Below the pieces are notes generated by a model. That model had not been told where the DNA came from. It was given only the letters and a program-made list of their open reading frames with translations, and made no database searches. A DNA stretch of 64,000 bases, taken from contig JACCIC010000378.1 in the NCBI GenBank assembly GCA_018907035.1, positions 1 to 64,000 of the forward strand, written 5' to 3'. Source of the DNA: Sycobia sp. Sy_11. Lineage: Eukaryota; Arthropoda; Insecta; Hymenoptera; Epichrysomallidae. The translations under genes and the position numbers were made by a program. Shown here piece by piece: positions 29,844 to 42,207 of the stretch. Position 1 is the first letter of the stretch, and each line of letters begins with the position of its first letter.

Positions 29844-30060
29844 TACTCCCGCCGTTGAGAGTATAACAATCAACTTTTTAATTTTTTATAATACAACAAT
29901 TATGCGCAAAAATACAATAGTAATACATAGATTTGCATATACATAAACTGACAAGCTACATTATGAAATAGATACAAGAATGTAATAAGTTTTAAAAATA
30001 TAATAATTTTTTAATCTGAAATCTCATTTAGTAACGGGCAAAGCAGTCTTGCGTTGCGTT

Positions 30061-30249
30061 TCAAAATTCCCTGAGCCGTTTGAATAGTAGCCACACGGAA
30101 ATGCCATCATCTCCAGGGTGCACATCCACGACTCGTCCAAGCTTCCATTGATTACAAGGATGATTTTTATTAATTATGATAACAACTGTATTTGTTTTGA
30201 GTTCTGCATAATTTTTTGACCATTTTTGTCTTTTTTGCAACTTTGACAA
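30061..30249 (-). pseudogene. pol: BEL/Pao integrase C-terminal part
   Basis: The frame reads [15 protein letters not shown], then [17 protein letters not shown], the typical C-terminal segment of Pao integrases (W-x-x-G-R-V ... H-P-G-x-D-G). It is separated from the catalytic core by frameshifted sequence. Confidence 0.8.
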
Positions 30250-30389
30250 ATATTCAAGTTGCTAACACTTCCAAAAATGTTGTCGTGATTTTGTAATTAA
30301 TTTCCAAGATATTAAGCGATTTTCTGGAACATTCAAATAATTATCTTCAGGTAGCATATTGAAAGGTCATTATTTAAAAAATTAAAAAA

Positions 30390-30850
30390 TGAGCAGGAGT
30401 TAATGCTAGGGGGTCGTTTGGATTTGTGGATAAAGGGAAAACTGGTTGAGAATTAAGGATTGACTCTATCTCTATTGCAAAAGTATTCAACTCTTCGAAA
30501 GTATATAAACGATCACCTATAACACTGCGGAAATGATGCTTGAAAAATTTCACAGCAGCTTTCCATATTCCGCCAAAATGACGTGATAGGGGCGGATTAA
30601 AATGCCAAGAAATTCTTGTACTTACGGAAAAATCATATATTTATGTTTTAAAATCTTCAGATTGGATTAATGCATATAGCTTCCGCAATGCATTTCTCGC
30701 ACCTACAAAATTTGCACCATTATCAGAGTGTACGTGTAAAGGAATACCTTTCCGTCCTATGAAACGTTTCAAAACCGCTAGAAAAGCTTCAGTTTTTAAA
30801 TCACTAACGATTTCTATGTGTTAGGCCTTAATGGACATACAGATAAAAAC
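30390..30850 (-). pseudogene. pol: BEL/Pao integrase catalytic core (frameshifted)
   Basis: On the minus strand, EAFLAVLKRFIGRKGIPLH runs into VHSDNGANFVGARNAL (second catalytic Asp), then, across stops, [15 protein letters not shown] (the segment around the catalytic Glu in Pao integrases; Glu is not visible) and [19 protein letters not shown]. It is the middle of an integrase whose zinc module is at 30851-31231. Confidence 0.8.
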
Positions 30851-31231
30851 TCAGCCGTAATATTTTATTCGACTCTTATTTCTACGCTTTCTTTCTTTAA
30901 TAAACACAGGACAGAAAAAATCCATGCATGTGTGATGAAAGAGAGTCGCGTTTTCTAATCTACATTTCGTTAACTTAGACATTTTGTAATTAATTAGCTC
31001 AGCTTTGAATCTGATACACCGCCCGCAATGTCTTATGAGTTTAGGACGGTTATTACCGTCGAGTAACCAAAACCGATGCCGTATTGCATACAAAGTCGAT
31101 TGTATGCCGGGATGATAATTTTTTTCGTACGTCTCCCGAATAATTAGATCGGTGATGTAATGATAAAAAGGCAATATGATGGGATGTTTCGAATTTGAAG
31201 AACGGTTTGCATTATGCAATCTGCCTCCCAC
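30851..31231 (-). pseudogene. pol: BEL/Pao integrase N-terminal zinc module
   Basis: GGRLHNANRSSNSKHPIIL is the usual start of Pao integrase. The HHCC pattern is present: H in the ETYEKNYHPG segment, H in YAIRHRFW, and CGRCIRF. A stop follows FIKERKRRNKSRIKYYG, and the catalytic core continues after it. The first catalytic Asp (TCMDFFCPV) is visible. Confidence 0.85.
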
Positions 31232-31777
31232 TCTTAATATACTATATTCGTCAATAATAGGATTTAGCGCAGCTAACTTTGTGTCCTTTGATTATTTCTC
31301 GTTTTTTAAATACTTTATATCCTTTGCAAAATATGATTGTTGAATGAGTTTTCATACTCGATATTCTGTATTTTTTATTTCCTGTATCGAGAGAGGTCCC
31401 TTATTTTTATTAATTGATAGGAATCTTAAGCACTACGTAAGAACTCGAAGTAGAAGTAAATAGGCCGAAAATCGTGTAAATATGTCCTTGAAATTAATGC
31501 TTGTAATCAAACAAATATTTTTTCGTAAACTCGGTAGTTGTTTTACTGAACATTGTATTTGAATAGGCCATTTTGATTCTTATATTTTTAGGCATGCAAG
31601 ACCGTGAAACCACGATTCATTTCATAAAAATTGTTGAGGTAAGTGTCCGCAAGATAATGCGTCCGCGGGATTATTTTCAGTTCGAACGTGTCGCCATTCA
31701 ATATTTTTACATATCTCCTGAATTTCTGCGACTCAACTGGCTTCAAACTGTTTTAACTCATTAAGCATTTTCTTTAG

Positions 31778-32341
31778 TCAACACAAAACAACCATTAAAT
31801 CCGACCAGAAAATTATTTTATCGGGATTGAAAATAAAAATATTTTGAGCTTCGTGATATAAGCGAGCTAATGTTAGCACACCGAATAATTCGAGCCGAGG
31901 GATCTCAATATTTGTCTCTCGCGCAGTGTTTGCTTCTTTCAAAGGCGCGACGCGCGCCTTGGCACAAAATAAGCGTACGGCGATGTTTCCTTTATTATAA
32001 ATCACTCTTATATATAAACATGCAACATAGCCAATGTTACTAGCGTCATAGAACCCGTGAATTTCTATGAATCCTTTTTGTTTGAGCAATAAATATCGCG
32101 TAATCGAAAGTTGATCTAAAAGATTTAACTGTTCTGCGAACGAGATCCACCGAGAATATAAAGCGCTTGGAACAGATTCGTTCCAATCGATCTTAGACTT
32201 CCAGCATTCTTGCATTATGATCTTTGCATAAAGTAAAACTGGCCCAAGCATGCCCAAAGGATCAAAATTTTTTACAATTTCTGATAATATATGTCGTTTT
32301 ATTATAATACTCGGAAACTCGATTGCCTTAACTGTATACAA
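31778..32341 (-). pseudogene. pol: BEL/Pao RNase H
   Basis: The frame contains LSEIVKNFDPLGMLGP, the Pao connection segment, then IHGFYDASNIGYVACLYIR with the first RNase H Asp, AKARVAPLKE, and ETNIEIPRLELFGVL with the catalytic Glu. It ends IIFWSDLMVVLC. The segment order is that of a normal Pao element, and only short gaps separate it from the reverse transcriptase. Confidence 0.88.
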
Positions 32342-32433
32342 AAAGACATCGCGATGTGCATTCCATGAAATGCCTAATGTTTTTCTTATAGAATTTTCGT
32401 TTTTTAAGAATTGGATATCTAAAAGCCGTTGAT

Positions 32434-32955
32434 CTAAATTTTATGAGCTTGCGAATTGTTTGAGGTCCATTGTCTAATAGTAAATTCCCCACGTTTTAAT
32501 AAATTAATCGTTTCATTTCGAATAGTTATCAATTTTTCTAAAGTCTGAGCTCCGGTTACTAAGTCGTCAACGTATAAATCGCATTTTAGAATTTCCGCAC
32601 CGATTGGATAATTTAAACTTTCATCATCCGTGAGTCTTTGTATTATTCTTATTGCAAGGAACGGTGCTGACGATACGCCGAAAGTTACCGTATTCAATTC
32701 GAAAACGGATAATTTATTGTTATAATACCAAAATACTCTTTGATATTGCCGAGCATTGGGATGTATCCAGATCTGCCTATACCTTTTCTCGATGTCGGCT
32801 ACAAGCACGTATTTATAATTGCGTAATCTGAGTAGATGCTCTAATAATTTGTCTTGTATTTTCGGACTGGTCATTAATGTATTGTTAAAACACATCGACT
32901 TATTTGTTTGAGCCGAAGCATAGAAAACAACACGTATTTTTGTTGTACGTAGCAC
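32434..32955 (-). pseudogene. pol: BEL/Pao reverse transcriptase
   Basis: The frame starts at KIRVVFYASAQTNKSM (fingers) and includes VLVADIEKRYRQI with the first catalytic Asp, FGVSSAPFLAI, and CDLYVDDLVTGA with the Asp pair. YVDD is the usual Pao form. The upstream finger region is in another frame. Intact catalytic residues but no intact polyprotein. Confidence 0.9.
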
Positions 32956-33079
32956 TCGTAAGCTTTATTACTGCATGATGGGACATATAATAAGAGTGTT
33001 TAAATTCGTCCGAAATTAAACTCATATGTGCTAATTCAATATACTTTTGTATAACTCGCTCATATTCTAATTTCAACAT

Positions 33080-33481
33080 TCAATTATCGTCAAGTTTTCT
33101 CTTTAAATTATAAAAGCGACGTAATGCTATCGAACGCGAATCGCCAAAGTCTCTCTCGGTTGATCTGAAAGGTAATCTAACAATATATTTACCATTTTTC
33201 TGTCTAATAGTATTTTCAACGTAATGTCTTTCGCATTCTATAAACTCATTCATCATAGATCTCTTTCCAGTCGTGTCGTCTAATTTCCAGTATTTTTCAC
33301 TTTGCTCCTTTAATTCCACTATTTTACAAGAAGCTACTATGTTTTTATTAAACGAAATGATACCGTCTACAACTACCCAACCTAGATGCGTTTTTTGTAA
33401 ATATAAGTCACTATAATTATGAGAAAGATTAATTTGCCCAATTGACAGCAATGATAATGTTGCAACGGATCCTATTAGCAT
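33080..33481 (-). pseudogene. pol: BEL/Pao protease-to-RT linker
   Basis: LIGSVATLSLL begins the segment that follows the protease in Pao pol, with THLGWVVVDGII and the later YIVRLPFRS that leads into the reverse transcriptase. No catalytic residues are expected here. Confidence 0.8.
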
Positions 33482-33654
33482 ATCTATCTTTTGCGGTATA
33501 TGAAAGCGAGGGTCGGCTAATTTAATATTAGAAGGTAATTCAATTAATGTGCGCTGAAAAACTTCACTCGGTACTTCATCTGCGATTTGAGAAATTATTA
33601 AAAAGGATAATTTTTTATTGAAACTATTATGTATTGAATGAAATGATATTTCTA

Positions 33655-33870
33655 TTACCGCCTTTTTATCGTATTTAAACCATTAATTGCTTCTCTAGCG
33701 AGAGCGCATGGATATATTGGTAAATCTAGCCGGCGAGCAAAATCCTCTGTAATAAAGTGTACTGTAGCACATGTATCTAATAAAGCACGACATTGTATAA
33801 ATTGTCCCTGCTTATTTTTTACACGTACATCAGCAGTCATCATAAGTTGAGATAGTGTAGGTTGAACCAA
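33655..33870 (-). pseudogene. pol: BEL/Pao aspartic protease
   Basis: VQPTLSQLMMTADVRV precedes CRALLDTCATVHFITEDF. The active-site triplet is D-T-C instead of D-S/T-G, so even if expressed this protease is probably impaired. The frame ends within the domain at 33655. Confidence 0.85.
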
Positions 33871-33939
33871 ATTAACAGCAAAGATTAATAGTCAACTATT
33901 GTCTGTGTTTGTTTGTTTACTCTAAGATTTGTTTAAAAC

Positions 33940-34170
33940 ATTTAATTGATTTTTATTAGACATATCGTATAAAAGAGAATTATGAAATTTATTGCAAATT
34001 TTGCAGCGTGACGTAAAATTACATGTGCCAGTATGTTTTCGTAGACAGTTACGGCAAACATTGCATTTTTTCACGATTTCCCATCTTTTATTTACAGGCA
34101 TTTTAACAAATTCTACACATCGATATAATCCATGTTCACCTTTACAGACGGAAAATTCTAAAAATATTTG
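33940..34170 (-). pseudogene. gag: BEL/Pao Gag zinc-knuckle region
   Basis: Between the gag core and the protease the minus strand reads KCNVCRNCLRKHTGTC and CKICNKFHNSLLY, the paired Cys/His knuckles of Pao Gag. Stops on both sides show decay. Confidence 0.75.
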
Positions 34171-34175
34171 AGTTG

Positions 34176-35035
34176 TTAAAACACGTCCACCGAATTGGTT
34201 TTTTCTGATCTTTGAAAGAGGCAGATCAACTTTATAACGTCTTTTATTATTATTATTTTTATCTCATTTTTAAAATCAGAAGTATCCTGTTCCAGCGTAC
34301 AAAATCGAAAGGTAGTTTCGAAATCAAATTTGTATATATCGTTGAGTTTTGGAGATTCAGCTAGTGATAAATGCTCTTCCCATTTGCCGCGAATTTTTGT
34401 CGGTAGCGCGCACTGAATAATTCGTATTATTAAGTGTTCATCCGGATGTACGTCTAACGAGGCAAGCATGTTTAAATGTTGTCGTATATCATCTATTATT
34501 TTGATTAAAACCTTATGACAGGCTTTCGTCAATATAGATGTTTCAATAATAGCATCTAAATGCTTTGCGATTAAAATTCGCTTTTTATCGTAAAAATCTA
34601 ATAAAAGTTTCCAGGCGTTTTCGTAATTTTCAGCACTAACATTGTATACGGAAATTTTATTTACTGCTTCATTTTCCAGCGAATCCTTTAGATACATAAA
34701 TTTTTGTAAATTTGACAAATCCGAACATCTTCGATCATTGCAACAAAAGTGTTTTTAAATATTAGCCAATTTTCTAAATTACCATCAAATTTCGGAAGTT
34801 CTGCTACTGGTAATTTTAGACGCCGCGAAGATTTTTCAACTATTATTGGCGTTGAATATTTATTATACGATGATATTGTTGGCTGTTGAATAGACTCGAT
34901 TTTAGATGCGAGACCATAATATCGATCTTGAATGTCGTCAAATTCTTTAAAATGTTCATTTTTGGGATCAAGAAGCGCTAATTCACCGTTTAGTTCTTCA
35001 CAAGCATGAAATAATTCACTTACGCGTTTAAACAT
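34176..35035 (-). pseudogene. gag: BEL/Pao Gag
   Basis: Two overlapping frames make up Gag. The first (35035-34688) has the coiled-coil start and LPVAELPKFDGNLENWLIFKN, the hallmark of the DUF1759-type Gag of BEL/Pao. The second (34718-34176) continues with FMYLKDSLENEA and ENAWKLLLDFYDKKRI. A frameshift joins them near 34700. Confidence 0.88.
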
Positions 35036-36286
35036 AATTTTTTATTAGACGTATCAATATGTTCATTCGTAATGATATTTTCTAAGTTCTTTATTTGAGT
35101 TTTAAGCATTGAACGCTTTTGTGTAATATATTTTACACAACATTTTGAATTAAGTTTTAAATTACAAATTTTATTATTTATAAATGTTTCTAACTACGCA
35201 GATCGATGCTAAGAATATCCTAAATAAACGCGTTATATTATAATAAGCAAACCAACGCCGAATATTTTAACGTATTGAGTCATATACACAATGCGAGTTG
35301 AATTCTTTTGATTTGGCGACGAAGTTTATACATATATTTATACGTTGTTCAAGCAATGAGATACGAAGATATGTAAATTTCACTAAATATAATCATGTAA
35401 CTATATTATATAAACTTAATATTATAATAATTATACTGCAATTACTCTACAAGACGAAACTATTAATTTTATTAATTTCAAATAAGAAAAGAATCAATTT
35501 TAAACTATAAAGAAATATTCTTTGCTGCAGTATAATTATTAGTTGAAAATTATTATATAAACAAAAGTATATTAATAAATGATGTAATTTAATTTTACAA
35601 TTTTTGATCAAAGAAAATCAATATTTTAATGAATAATAAATATTTTAATGAAATAACACAATAGGTAAATCAAAGTTTTAAAGTACTGAAAAATCTTAAA
35701 ATACATAAATTTTATAGATTATAGATAGATTATATATATTATAGATAGATAAATATATAAATTTTAATTTTTAAATAATTAATTGCAAAATTTACTATGT
35801 GATGCGAATATTTATCTTTTTCTAAAATAAAGCAAATATATTTTTAAACGTTATTTAATCTAATAAAACGTACATGAACAATTACTTAATATCTTTGAAA
35901 TAAGAATAAATTCTACAGCCGAATAATTATTTTCATGGATAAATAAACAAGAAACAAACTTGTTATATTTTCATTAATTTATTTATAACTGAATGCTATA
36001 TATATTTGACTAAATTATGTATAACTAAATAGTATATATATTTTCACTAAATTATTTATACCTAAATGCTATATATGTTATTAAATTATGTATAACTAAA
36101 TAGTATATATATATTTTTTTTTCACTAAATTAAGTACTTAACTTAAGAGTTGTATGATGCTCCTTGGATGGCTAAACTGGACGAATCGTTTTGGCAAATA
36201 AGATAAGCGATGGAGATGATTTTCGTCCTGAGATGATAATTGCATATGATTCGAATAATTTTATAATTGATCACACGCGTGAATAT
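35036..36286 (-). other. BEL/Pao 5' leader region, AT-rich
   Basis: No gene is visible between the Gag start and the primer-binding site. Near 35995-36130 a CTAAATGCTATATAT-like unit is repeated three or four times. Confidence 0.5.
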
Positions 36287-36304
36287 ACCTCACAGGAGGC
36301 GCCA
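36287..36304 (-). other. BEL/Pao primer-binding site
   Basis: The minus strand reads TGGCGCCTCCTGTGAGG three bases after the LTR end; TGG pairs with the CCA end of a tRNA. The tRNA was not identified. Confidence 0.65.
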
Positions 36305-36307
36305 AAA

Positions 36308-36494
36308 TGTTCTGTTGAAAACTCTCCAACATGGAGAGGTTTCACGATTTCGTTTATATGCTGGATGATTATGTGTAAATAAATGAATAGACACAATTTG
36401 AGCCAAAAATTAAATTAGTTTATTGGCTCTTGGGGAAAATCCTGGCAGGTATAAAAACCCAAGAAACGTATATAAAACTTCCGTCAACGGAATA
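36308..36494 (-). repeat. 5' LTR of the BEL/Pao element (internally deleted)
   Basis: It matches both ends of 29223-29843 but lacks about 430 bases between ACGTATATA and AAAACTTCCGTC. Confidence 0.75.
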
Positions 36495-37205
36495 TCCATT
36501 GTTATTGCAGATTGTTATGCAATCATATGTGCGTTACATATTATTCTTGAAAACCCTGAAAAATTTTTTATAATTTTCTATGATTCATTGAGCGTTCTTC
36601 TTAAAGGCAAGTGAACAAATTTTAAATTTACAATAATTTCACATCTATTAGAAATAAACAAAAAGTACACTCAATTTTTAGCTAGCAATCCAGATAATTT
36701 TATAAAAAATTGTGGGTCTCATCTCACTCTGGTATAGAGGCAAACAATAGAGCCGATAAATAAAGCCACAGCTGAAACAAAAAATATTGTACTATTAGCT
36801 TTTAATAATCTTTATACAAAATGTAATAAAAGTTCGATAAGCTATACAAATGCGAGCATTAAAGAAGAAACTGAATTCAAAGGTGCATTATATTTGAAAG
36901 TGTATTATAACGACGCCAAAAACCTTGGTTTACGTATTTCAATTGGAATCACCGAGATATCTATAAATCGCTGTAGAGCAAACCAATAAATCTTTTGCTC
37001 AATGCCCTTGTAACTCCTAAAAACAGGATTCAATCACCTATTATTATGGCAATGTTGGCTGTCTGATGCCCAAAGATTAAATCTGGTAAAAAAATTAACG
37101 CAAATCAATGTACAGCTCCCACTAAATCTTGAAACGTTTCTCACAGAGCCAAATTGTATTGTGCAAGTATATATGTATATTTTTTGAAAAATGTAATTAA
37201 TAAGA
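36495..37205 (+). pseudogene. LINE RNase H and C-terminal remnant, right part
   Basis: IVIADCYAIICALHIILE with DSLSVLLKG, then WVSSHSGIEANNRADK (about 36713-36760) are RNase H segments of a LINE. Further on come ISINRCRAN and LLWQCWLSDAQRLN (about 37050-37080), which fit the C-terminal Cys/His region of I/R1/Jockey-type ORF2. The right part begins exactly at the BEL insertion and continues the left part at 28936-29222. Confidence 0.7.
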
Positions 37206-37396
37206 TAAATATAAATGTATTAACAACTTGGTAACTGAATAAGCTTTTTATTAAGTTACAAACATGCGTTAATAATAAAACAAACAAAATAGTAAAAATA
37301 GGGGCATCTAAAAATGTAGTAAAATATTATCTTGTTTTCATATAGGAAAATTACAAAAAATATTTCTATTTAAATATTAAAAACAATACTGTAATA

Positions 37397-37454
<58 letters not shown>

Positions 37455-38208
37455 GATAATTATTTAAAAATCTACAATAGAATATATATAGTATAGTAAG
37501 AATTTTAAATACATTTTCTCATGTATTTTATAAAAAAATTCATATAAAATACTTTCAGAAAGTTCCAAATATATCGCTAATAAATTTTCTATAAATAAAT
37601 TAAAAATCAGTTCACTGATATAGTCAGGTGTTCTACTGATTGTTATAAAGGGAAAAAATAATAATACATGGTCTTAGCATATTCCAAAAAATTACAATTT
37701 ATAAATCTTATATGTAATTTATAAAAACTTTAAATAAAATATTTTTCTAAATTCAGTAATATATTAAGTTGTAATGAAATCTAGCTTAATAAAGTAATAA
37801 GATCATTTGAAAATAGACGAGTTTATTTATATAAAGAAGAATTAATTATCTTCAATCATCGATGTTTTTAGGTGAACATTCTTCTGCTATTTATTCTGAT
37901 AATTCATTACATTGAAAAAATCAGGTATAAGCTTGCCAGGCCCGTTCGCATAAAGCTTATGCTGTTTTTTTACGAATTAATTTTTGCATGAAAGAATTTT
38001 ACAGTATATACCGTATGTCGATTAAATGAAGTTTCATTGGTAAAAAAAAATATAAACACATATGATGTATTGTTTATTATAAGTGAATTATAAATAACAA
38101 TCAAGTGGCGCGGTAGCGCTACGAAAGCGAGTTTGAGCACGGAGTTTTTTTTAGTTTGAACAAAAGAATTGATGGCATAATAGGGTTCTTTACCAACAAT
38201 CTCGAAAC

Positions 38209-38212
<4 letters not shown>
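37206..38212. other. Unassigned AT-rich stretch with a (TA)n tract
   Basis: A (TA)n tract occupies about 37405-37452. No gene or repeat boundary is recognised elsewhere. Confidence 0.4.

Positions 38213-38286
<74 letters not shown>
38213..38286. repeat. (TA)n tract
   Basis: A TA run ending directly at the Helitron-like terminus (A|CTAG). Confidence 0.97.
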
Positions 38287-38287
<1 letters not shown>

Positions 38288-39030
38288 TAGCATCCCCCGT
38301 CTCGGCTTCGCCCGAGATAATAATTTAACCAATTTTTCAAACAGTTCAATAATATCTAAGTTAAAAGTACTCTATATATAAAAATTTATATTACTATAAA
38401 TAATCTGCCTTAATTTACTTATCGTTACTTCTGTATAAAAAGCTGCTTCAAAGCAGCGTCTACTTCAAAAAGTTAATATTTCACCGACCATTTTATACAA
38501 TATTTTACGGAGAATATCAAGTTCGGAGATAGAATATGTTTCAAGACGACTGCTATAGACAGTTTTGTGTAGGGAAGGTAGAATACGACTTCCAGGTATC
38601 CCAGGACGACTTTTACTGGAAGTGTGCGTGCTCAAATGATAGAAAATGAATCTCTTCATAGAAGTCGCTCCGTCATACTTGGACATCGTTTTCTACCGTC
38701 CTAACATGTAACTCCCCGTAGAAATTATCCCGAGGCATCTGGACATCGTATTCTACCGTTCAAATACGAATCTCCTCATAGTAGTTGTCCCGTCATACCT
38801 GGACATCGTGTTCTACCGTCTAAACACGCTACTTCACGTAGGAATTATTCCGACATGTCTGGTCATTGTTTCCCATCAACTAAAGACGATACTCTTCGTA
38901 AAAGCATCTGAATATCTCCCAGTAGAAATCGTACGGAGGCATCGGGATATTGTATTTCACTGTCCGTACACGTTAATAGAATATTTCTCCGTAGAAGCCG
39001 TATTTAAAATGTATATACATTTATAATAAT
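38287..39030 (-). mobile_element. Helitron-like or foldback element with inverted minisatellite arms, copy 1
   Basis: On the minus strand the end reads a hairpin (TCTCGG/CCGAGA), about 12 bases, CTAG and then T, the form of a Helitron 3' terminus. The next 120 bp match the copy ending at 49428. Inside, ~60-bp units face one way at 38478-38640 and the other way at 38650-39000, so the array is a large palindrome. The 5' end was not found. No Rep/helicase gene is present. Confidence 0.55.
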
Positions 39031-39242
39031 AATATAATAATAATATCACAGTTTCGAGTTTATTGGTAACAAACTCTATTTTTCCTTTTATACAAACTAA
39101 AAAACAAAGCCTGTGTTACTTTTCAAGTTAATAGAACGTATAAAAAAAAAATAATTTGTCGTCACAAATTATGTTTAGTATGATTTGGCATACACAACCA
39201 TTTTATAAGAGAAAACGGAGGATGAGAGAGGACAGAGAGAGA

Positions 39243-39312
<70 letters not shown>

Positions 39313-40400
39313 AAGAGAGAGAGAAATAGATAATCAAAAATAAAATTTACCAAAATAAGATACCCATAAGTTCTGAGAGTAGTGTCAGACTAAGTCAGAT
39401 TAAGTCAGATTTTTTCTTTCGTGCGTTGCTGTGCCGGATCGAACTGTGAGGTTCTCGTTGGAAATGGGGATCGTAACATGGGGATAGTAAAGGTTATTTG
39501 GAATCGGAGTCGCTTAAACTAAAAAAAACTTACATCGTTTCGAATTGAGAAAAAGAAAGACCACTCTAATATTATTTAATTATTTAACTTTGCATACGGC
39601 CGTCGGCGGTGTCTGAGGGTTATCATCGCTCGGTAATACTTCGATATAACTCTACGTTATTCTTAATCTAATTACGAAAATCATAGGTGCCATTTATATT
39701 CTTGGTGCTGCTGCACGAATGGCTTTATCTTTATTTTGCTTGAATGTTCAAAAGAAAATAAAATACAGACTACGCGCTAATTAAATGACAAAACATTATA
39801 TAAACGAAATAATTATTACGCTGCGGATGATAATTGTAATGGAAATCAGCGAAAGGTAAATTAACAACAATGAAAAGTAAAATATATGAAATAAGTGCTA
39901 ACATTGCTGTGTGCTTAAACTAGAAACTATAAACTACAACTAAGGTATAAGAGAAACAATAAATGTCTATTATACTGTCAATATTGCGGCCTTATTTGTG
40001 CGGCGTGACCTATTATACTCTAACCTAAACTAACCTAATGCCTTTACATCGGCGATGTATCTAAACTTATCCATAATATATTTTTTGCTTTTGTGTGGCG
40101 CTTGTCTTTTGTTTTCCCTCTATGATTGTATTCTCTATTCTTGCTGGCGGTTTTCTGGAGTAACGCGCGCTGCGCTGGTCCTTTCTGCGATGGGGTTTGC
40201 TGAAAATCAGGTTGAGATTGTTTTAGTGTAGCCTGTCAGCTCTTGCGTGTGTTCATTTTTTCTATACGTCGCGGCTTCCCGTATCATGACCTGTTTCGTC
40301 GCGATTGTGATTCCTAAATGGTGTATTATCTTTGCTGTTATCGCTGTATAAGGAACATGAGGGGGCAACTGCGGTATGTGCTGGAGTGGGGGCTGAACGA
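39031..40400. other. Unassigned stretch, including a (GA)n tract
   Basis: A (GA)n tract runs from 39235 to 39327. The rest shows no gene. The 3' end of copy B may lie in this stretch, but no polypurine tract or LTR could be recognised. Confidence 0.4.
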
Positions 40401-40597
40401 TATTATGGGGCCATCTACTTCGTTATGAAGACCTAAGCGCCTGGCATGGTGAGCGTGACCGATTGTCTGTTTTGACCGCGCACTACTGCGACTTTCTGCA
40501 GGGTTTGTCTAACAGTCTTCTGTGCTTTAGTTGGCCCGACTGTCGGCGGCTCTTCTTGTTCGTATTTCGGCTCGGTCCGTTCACGCGCCTTGTCTCC

Positions 40598-42207
40598 CTA
40601 CATCACTTTACTGGACGTCTGCCGCGTCGTCTTTTCACCTTCACGTGGCGACAGCTCGGTGATGTTGCCTACCCACTCCCCTTTCCAAGACGAGACGGCA
40701 GTGGACGGCGTAACGGTACAGAATGTACACGTGTGTACATCCTTCATTCTACTACCGCAGCGGTAGCAGAACTTGCTGCTTCGTGGCTGTGGGCAGTTGG
40801 GATACCGATGCCCGCTGTCACCACAATTCCAACAACCATACTGTATCCCGTCCTGCTGTTTGGTGAGGGGCCTAGCAGGATACGATATATGTGGGCGCTT
40901 GGGGGGTGTAAAGTTCTCGGGGAACGTGACTGCTAATACCATCAGCGCTGGAATACCTGAGGATTCCGTGGCGGAATTCTGCGTCGCCGTTTACTAGACA
41001 ACAGGTTCGTGAAAGCTGGTGGTGGGGCTAGTCGTTTGCGTTGTAGCAAAGGAATTAAAAACCTTTCTTGTGTTCCAATCTGAAACCGTTAGTGTGGCAA
41101 GGAGTCGACATTGCTGGGCACTACATTGGGCATTACCTTGCCCATCCTCGTCTTCGCTTGCCAGGGATATCTGGCGCTTGCTTCCTCTACTGGACTTCTG
41201 AGCATAAATGCTCAGCGATCACCGCGGTTCAGGCGTACGTCAACATCGTCCGGGGTACTGACGTAAATAATGGGTTCTGGTCTTCCGACTTTTGCCGGTC
41301 GTTTGGGTTCTCTCCTCCTATGGGATCTTGGGCCTGGCCAGTACGGTAAGGGCTGATGGATTTTATATCTAATCTGTTTCCTTTCTCTTTTTAGTTTCCT
41401 GCCTTGGTGGACAATGGCCCTCCGTTAGTTCATTGCCTCCCCTTCATTCGGTGTTGTTGTTACGGAGGTTTTCACTCGTTCCGGACTTTGTCTTCTCGTG
41501 CGTATTCCGTAGGCTGACGTCTATGTGGACGCCTGAGCTCGCGTTTATTTGATGTTGTCGTAGTTTCACGTCGTTGTGGACGAACTTCTTCTATGTCTTC
41601 TTCCGATGTTATTGTGAATGTTTCACGTTTTTCCGGACGGTCGCAGATGATATTCTCCTCTGCGTCTTCCGTAGTTTTACGTCGTTGCGGACACTCGCAC
41701 TCCTGTGCTTCATCTCTTTTTTCCGATGTTCTTGTGGTAGTTTTAAGTCTTTCCGAATGCTCGCACTGAGTTGGCAGTGCTTTTTTCGCCTCTTCATCAG
41801 TGGTGACGATAGGGGATGGCTCGTGGGATTCTTCTGCTGGGTCATCATCATGAGCACGAATGAATCTTCGTTAACCGGTCTTAGCGGTTTTCCTTCTCTG
41901 ATGCCTAGCTCCTGGGTCGAGTTCAGACTGAATTCTATCAGGTCCTCTGGCTCTATACGCTGTTCAGAGTTTGGACTACTTGACCCATATCGAGGGCTTG
42001 ACCTTGATGGTCGAGGTCGCGTTGAAGCTCTTGCGTCTTTTGATCCATCGCTTGCGGGGCTAGCGATGTTACCGCGTTTTCGGGTACTAGGCCCGTTAGG
42101 TTGGGGGTATGTACGTCCCCTGGTCGACGCGGTTGTTCGGTCATTGTGGACCGACGTTGCCCTCTGCCTCGTCTGATGTTTCAGAACATCGTCTCTACTA
42201 GCGGTAT
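40598..42207 (-). pseudogene. ORF3, copy B
   Basis: On the minus strand, a CCACAG acceptor (42209-42208) precedes an ATG at about 42188, where a stop two codons on replaces the Arg seen in copy A. The N-terminus reads RRGRGQRRSTMTEQPRRPGD. PQRRKTT-like units lie at about 41740-41520 (CPQRRKTTED, RPEKRETFTI, RPQRRETTTT, RPHRRQPTEY). The central block survives as IIYVSTPDDVDVRLNRGDR (about 41280-41220). The last open frame (40942-40598) ends with CWNCGDSGHRYPNC and CYRC ... CTFC knuckles. It is clearly homologous to ORF3 of copies A and C, with stops and frameshifts. Confidence 0.8.

Larger units (their letters stand above)
29223..36494 (-). mobile_element. BEL/Pao retrotransposon (decayed) inside a LINE
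   Basis: Two direct repeats with TGTT...AACA ends flank a minus-strand gag-pol. The primer-binding site lies three bases inside the 5' LTR (36304 downwards). Flanking bases TCCAC (29218-29222) and TCCAT (36495-36499) fit a five-base target duplication with one change, and the LINE RNase H continues on both sides. The 5' LTR has lost about 430 bases internally. Confidence 0.85.

Noticed and set aside
38100..38332. Ile/Tyr repeat peptides in (TA)n tracts, here and elsewhere
   Set aside because: Direct translation of TA dinucleotides.
40020..40040. TTAGG-type telomeric repeat (CTAACCTAAACTAACCTAA)
   Set aside because: Only about three imperfect units, so chance or an isolated interstitial trace.
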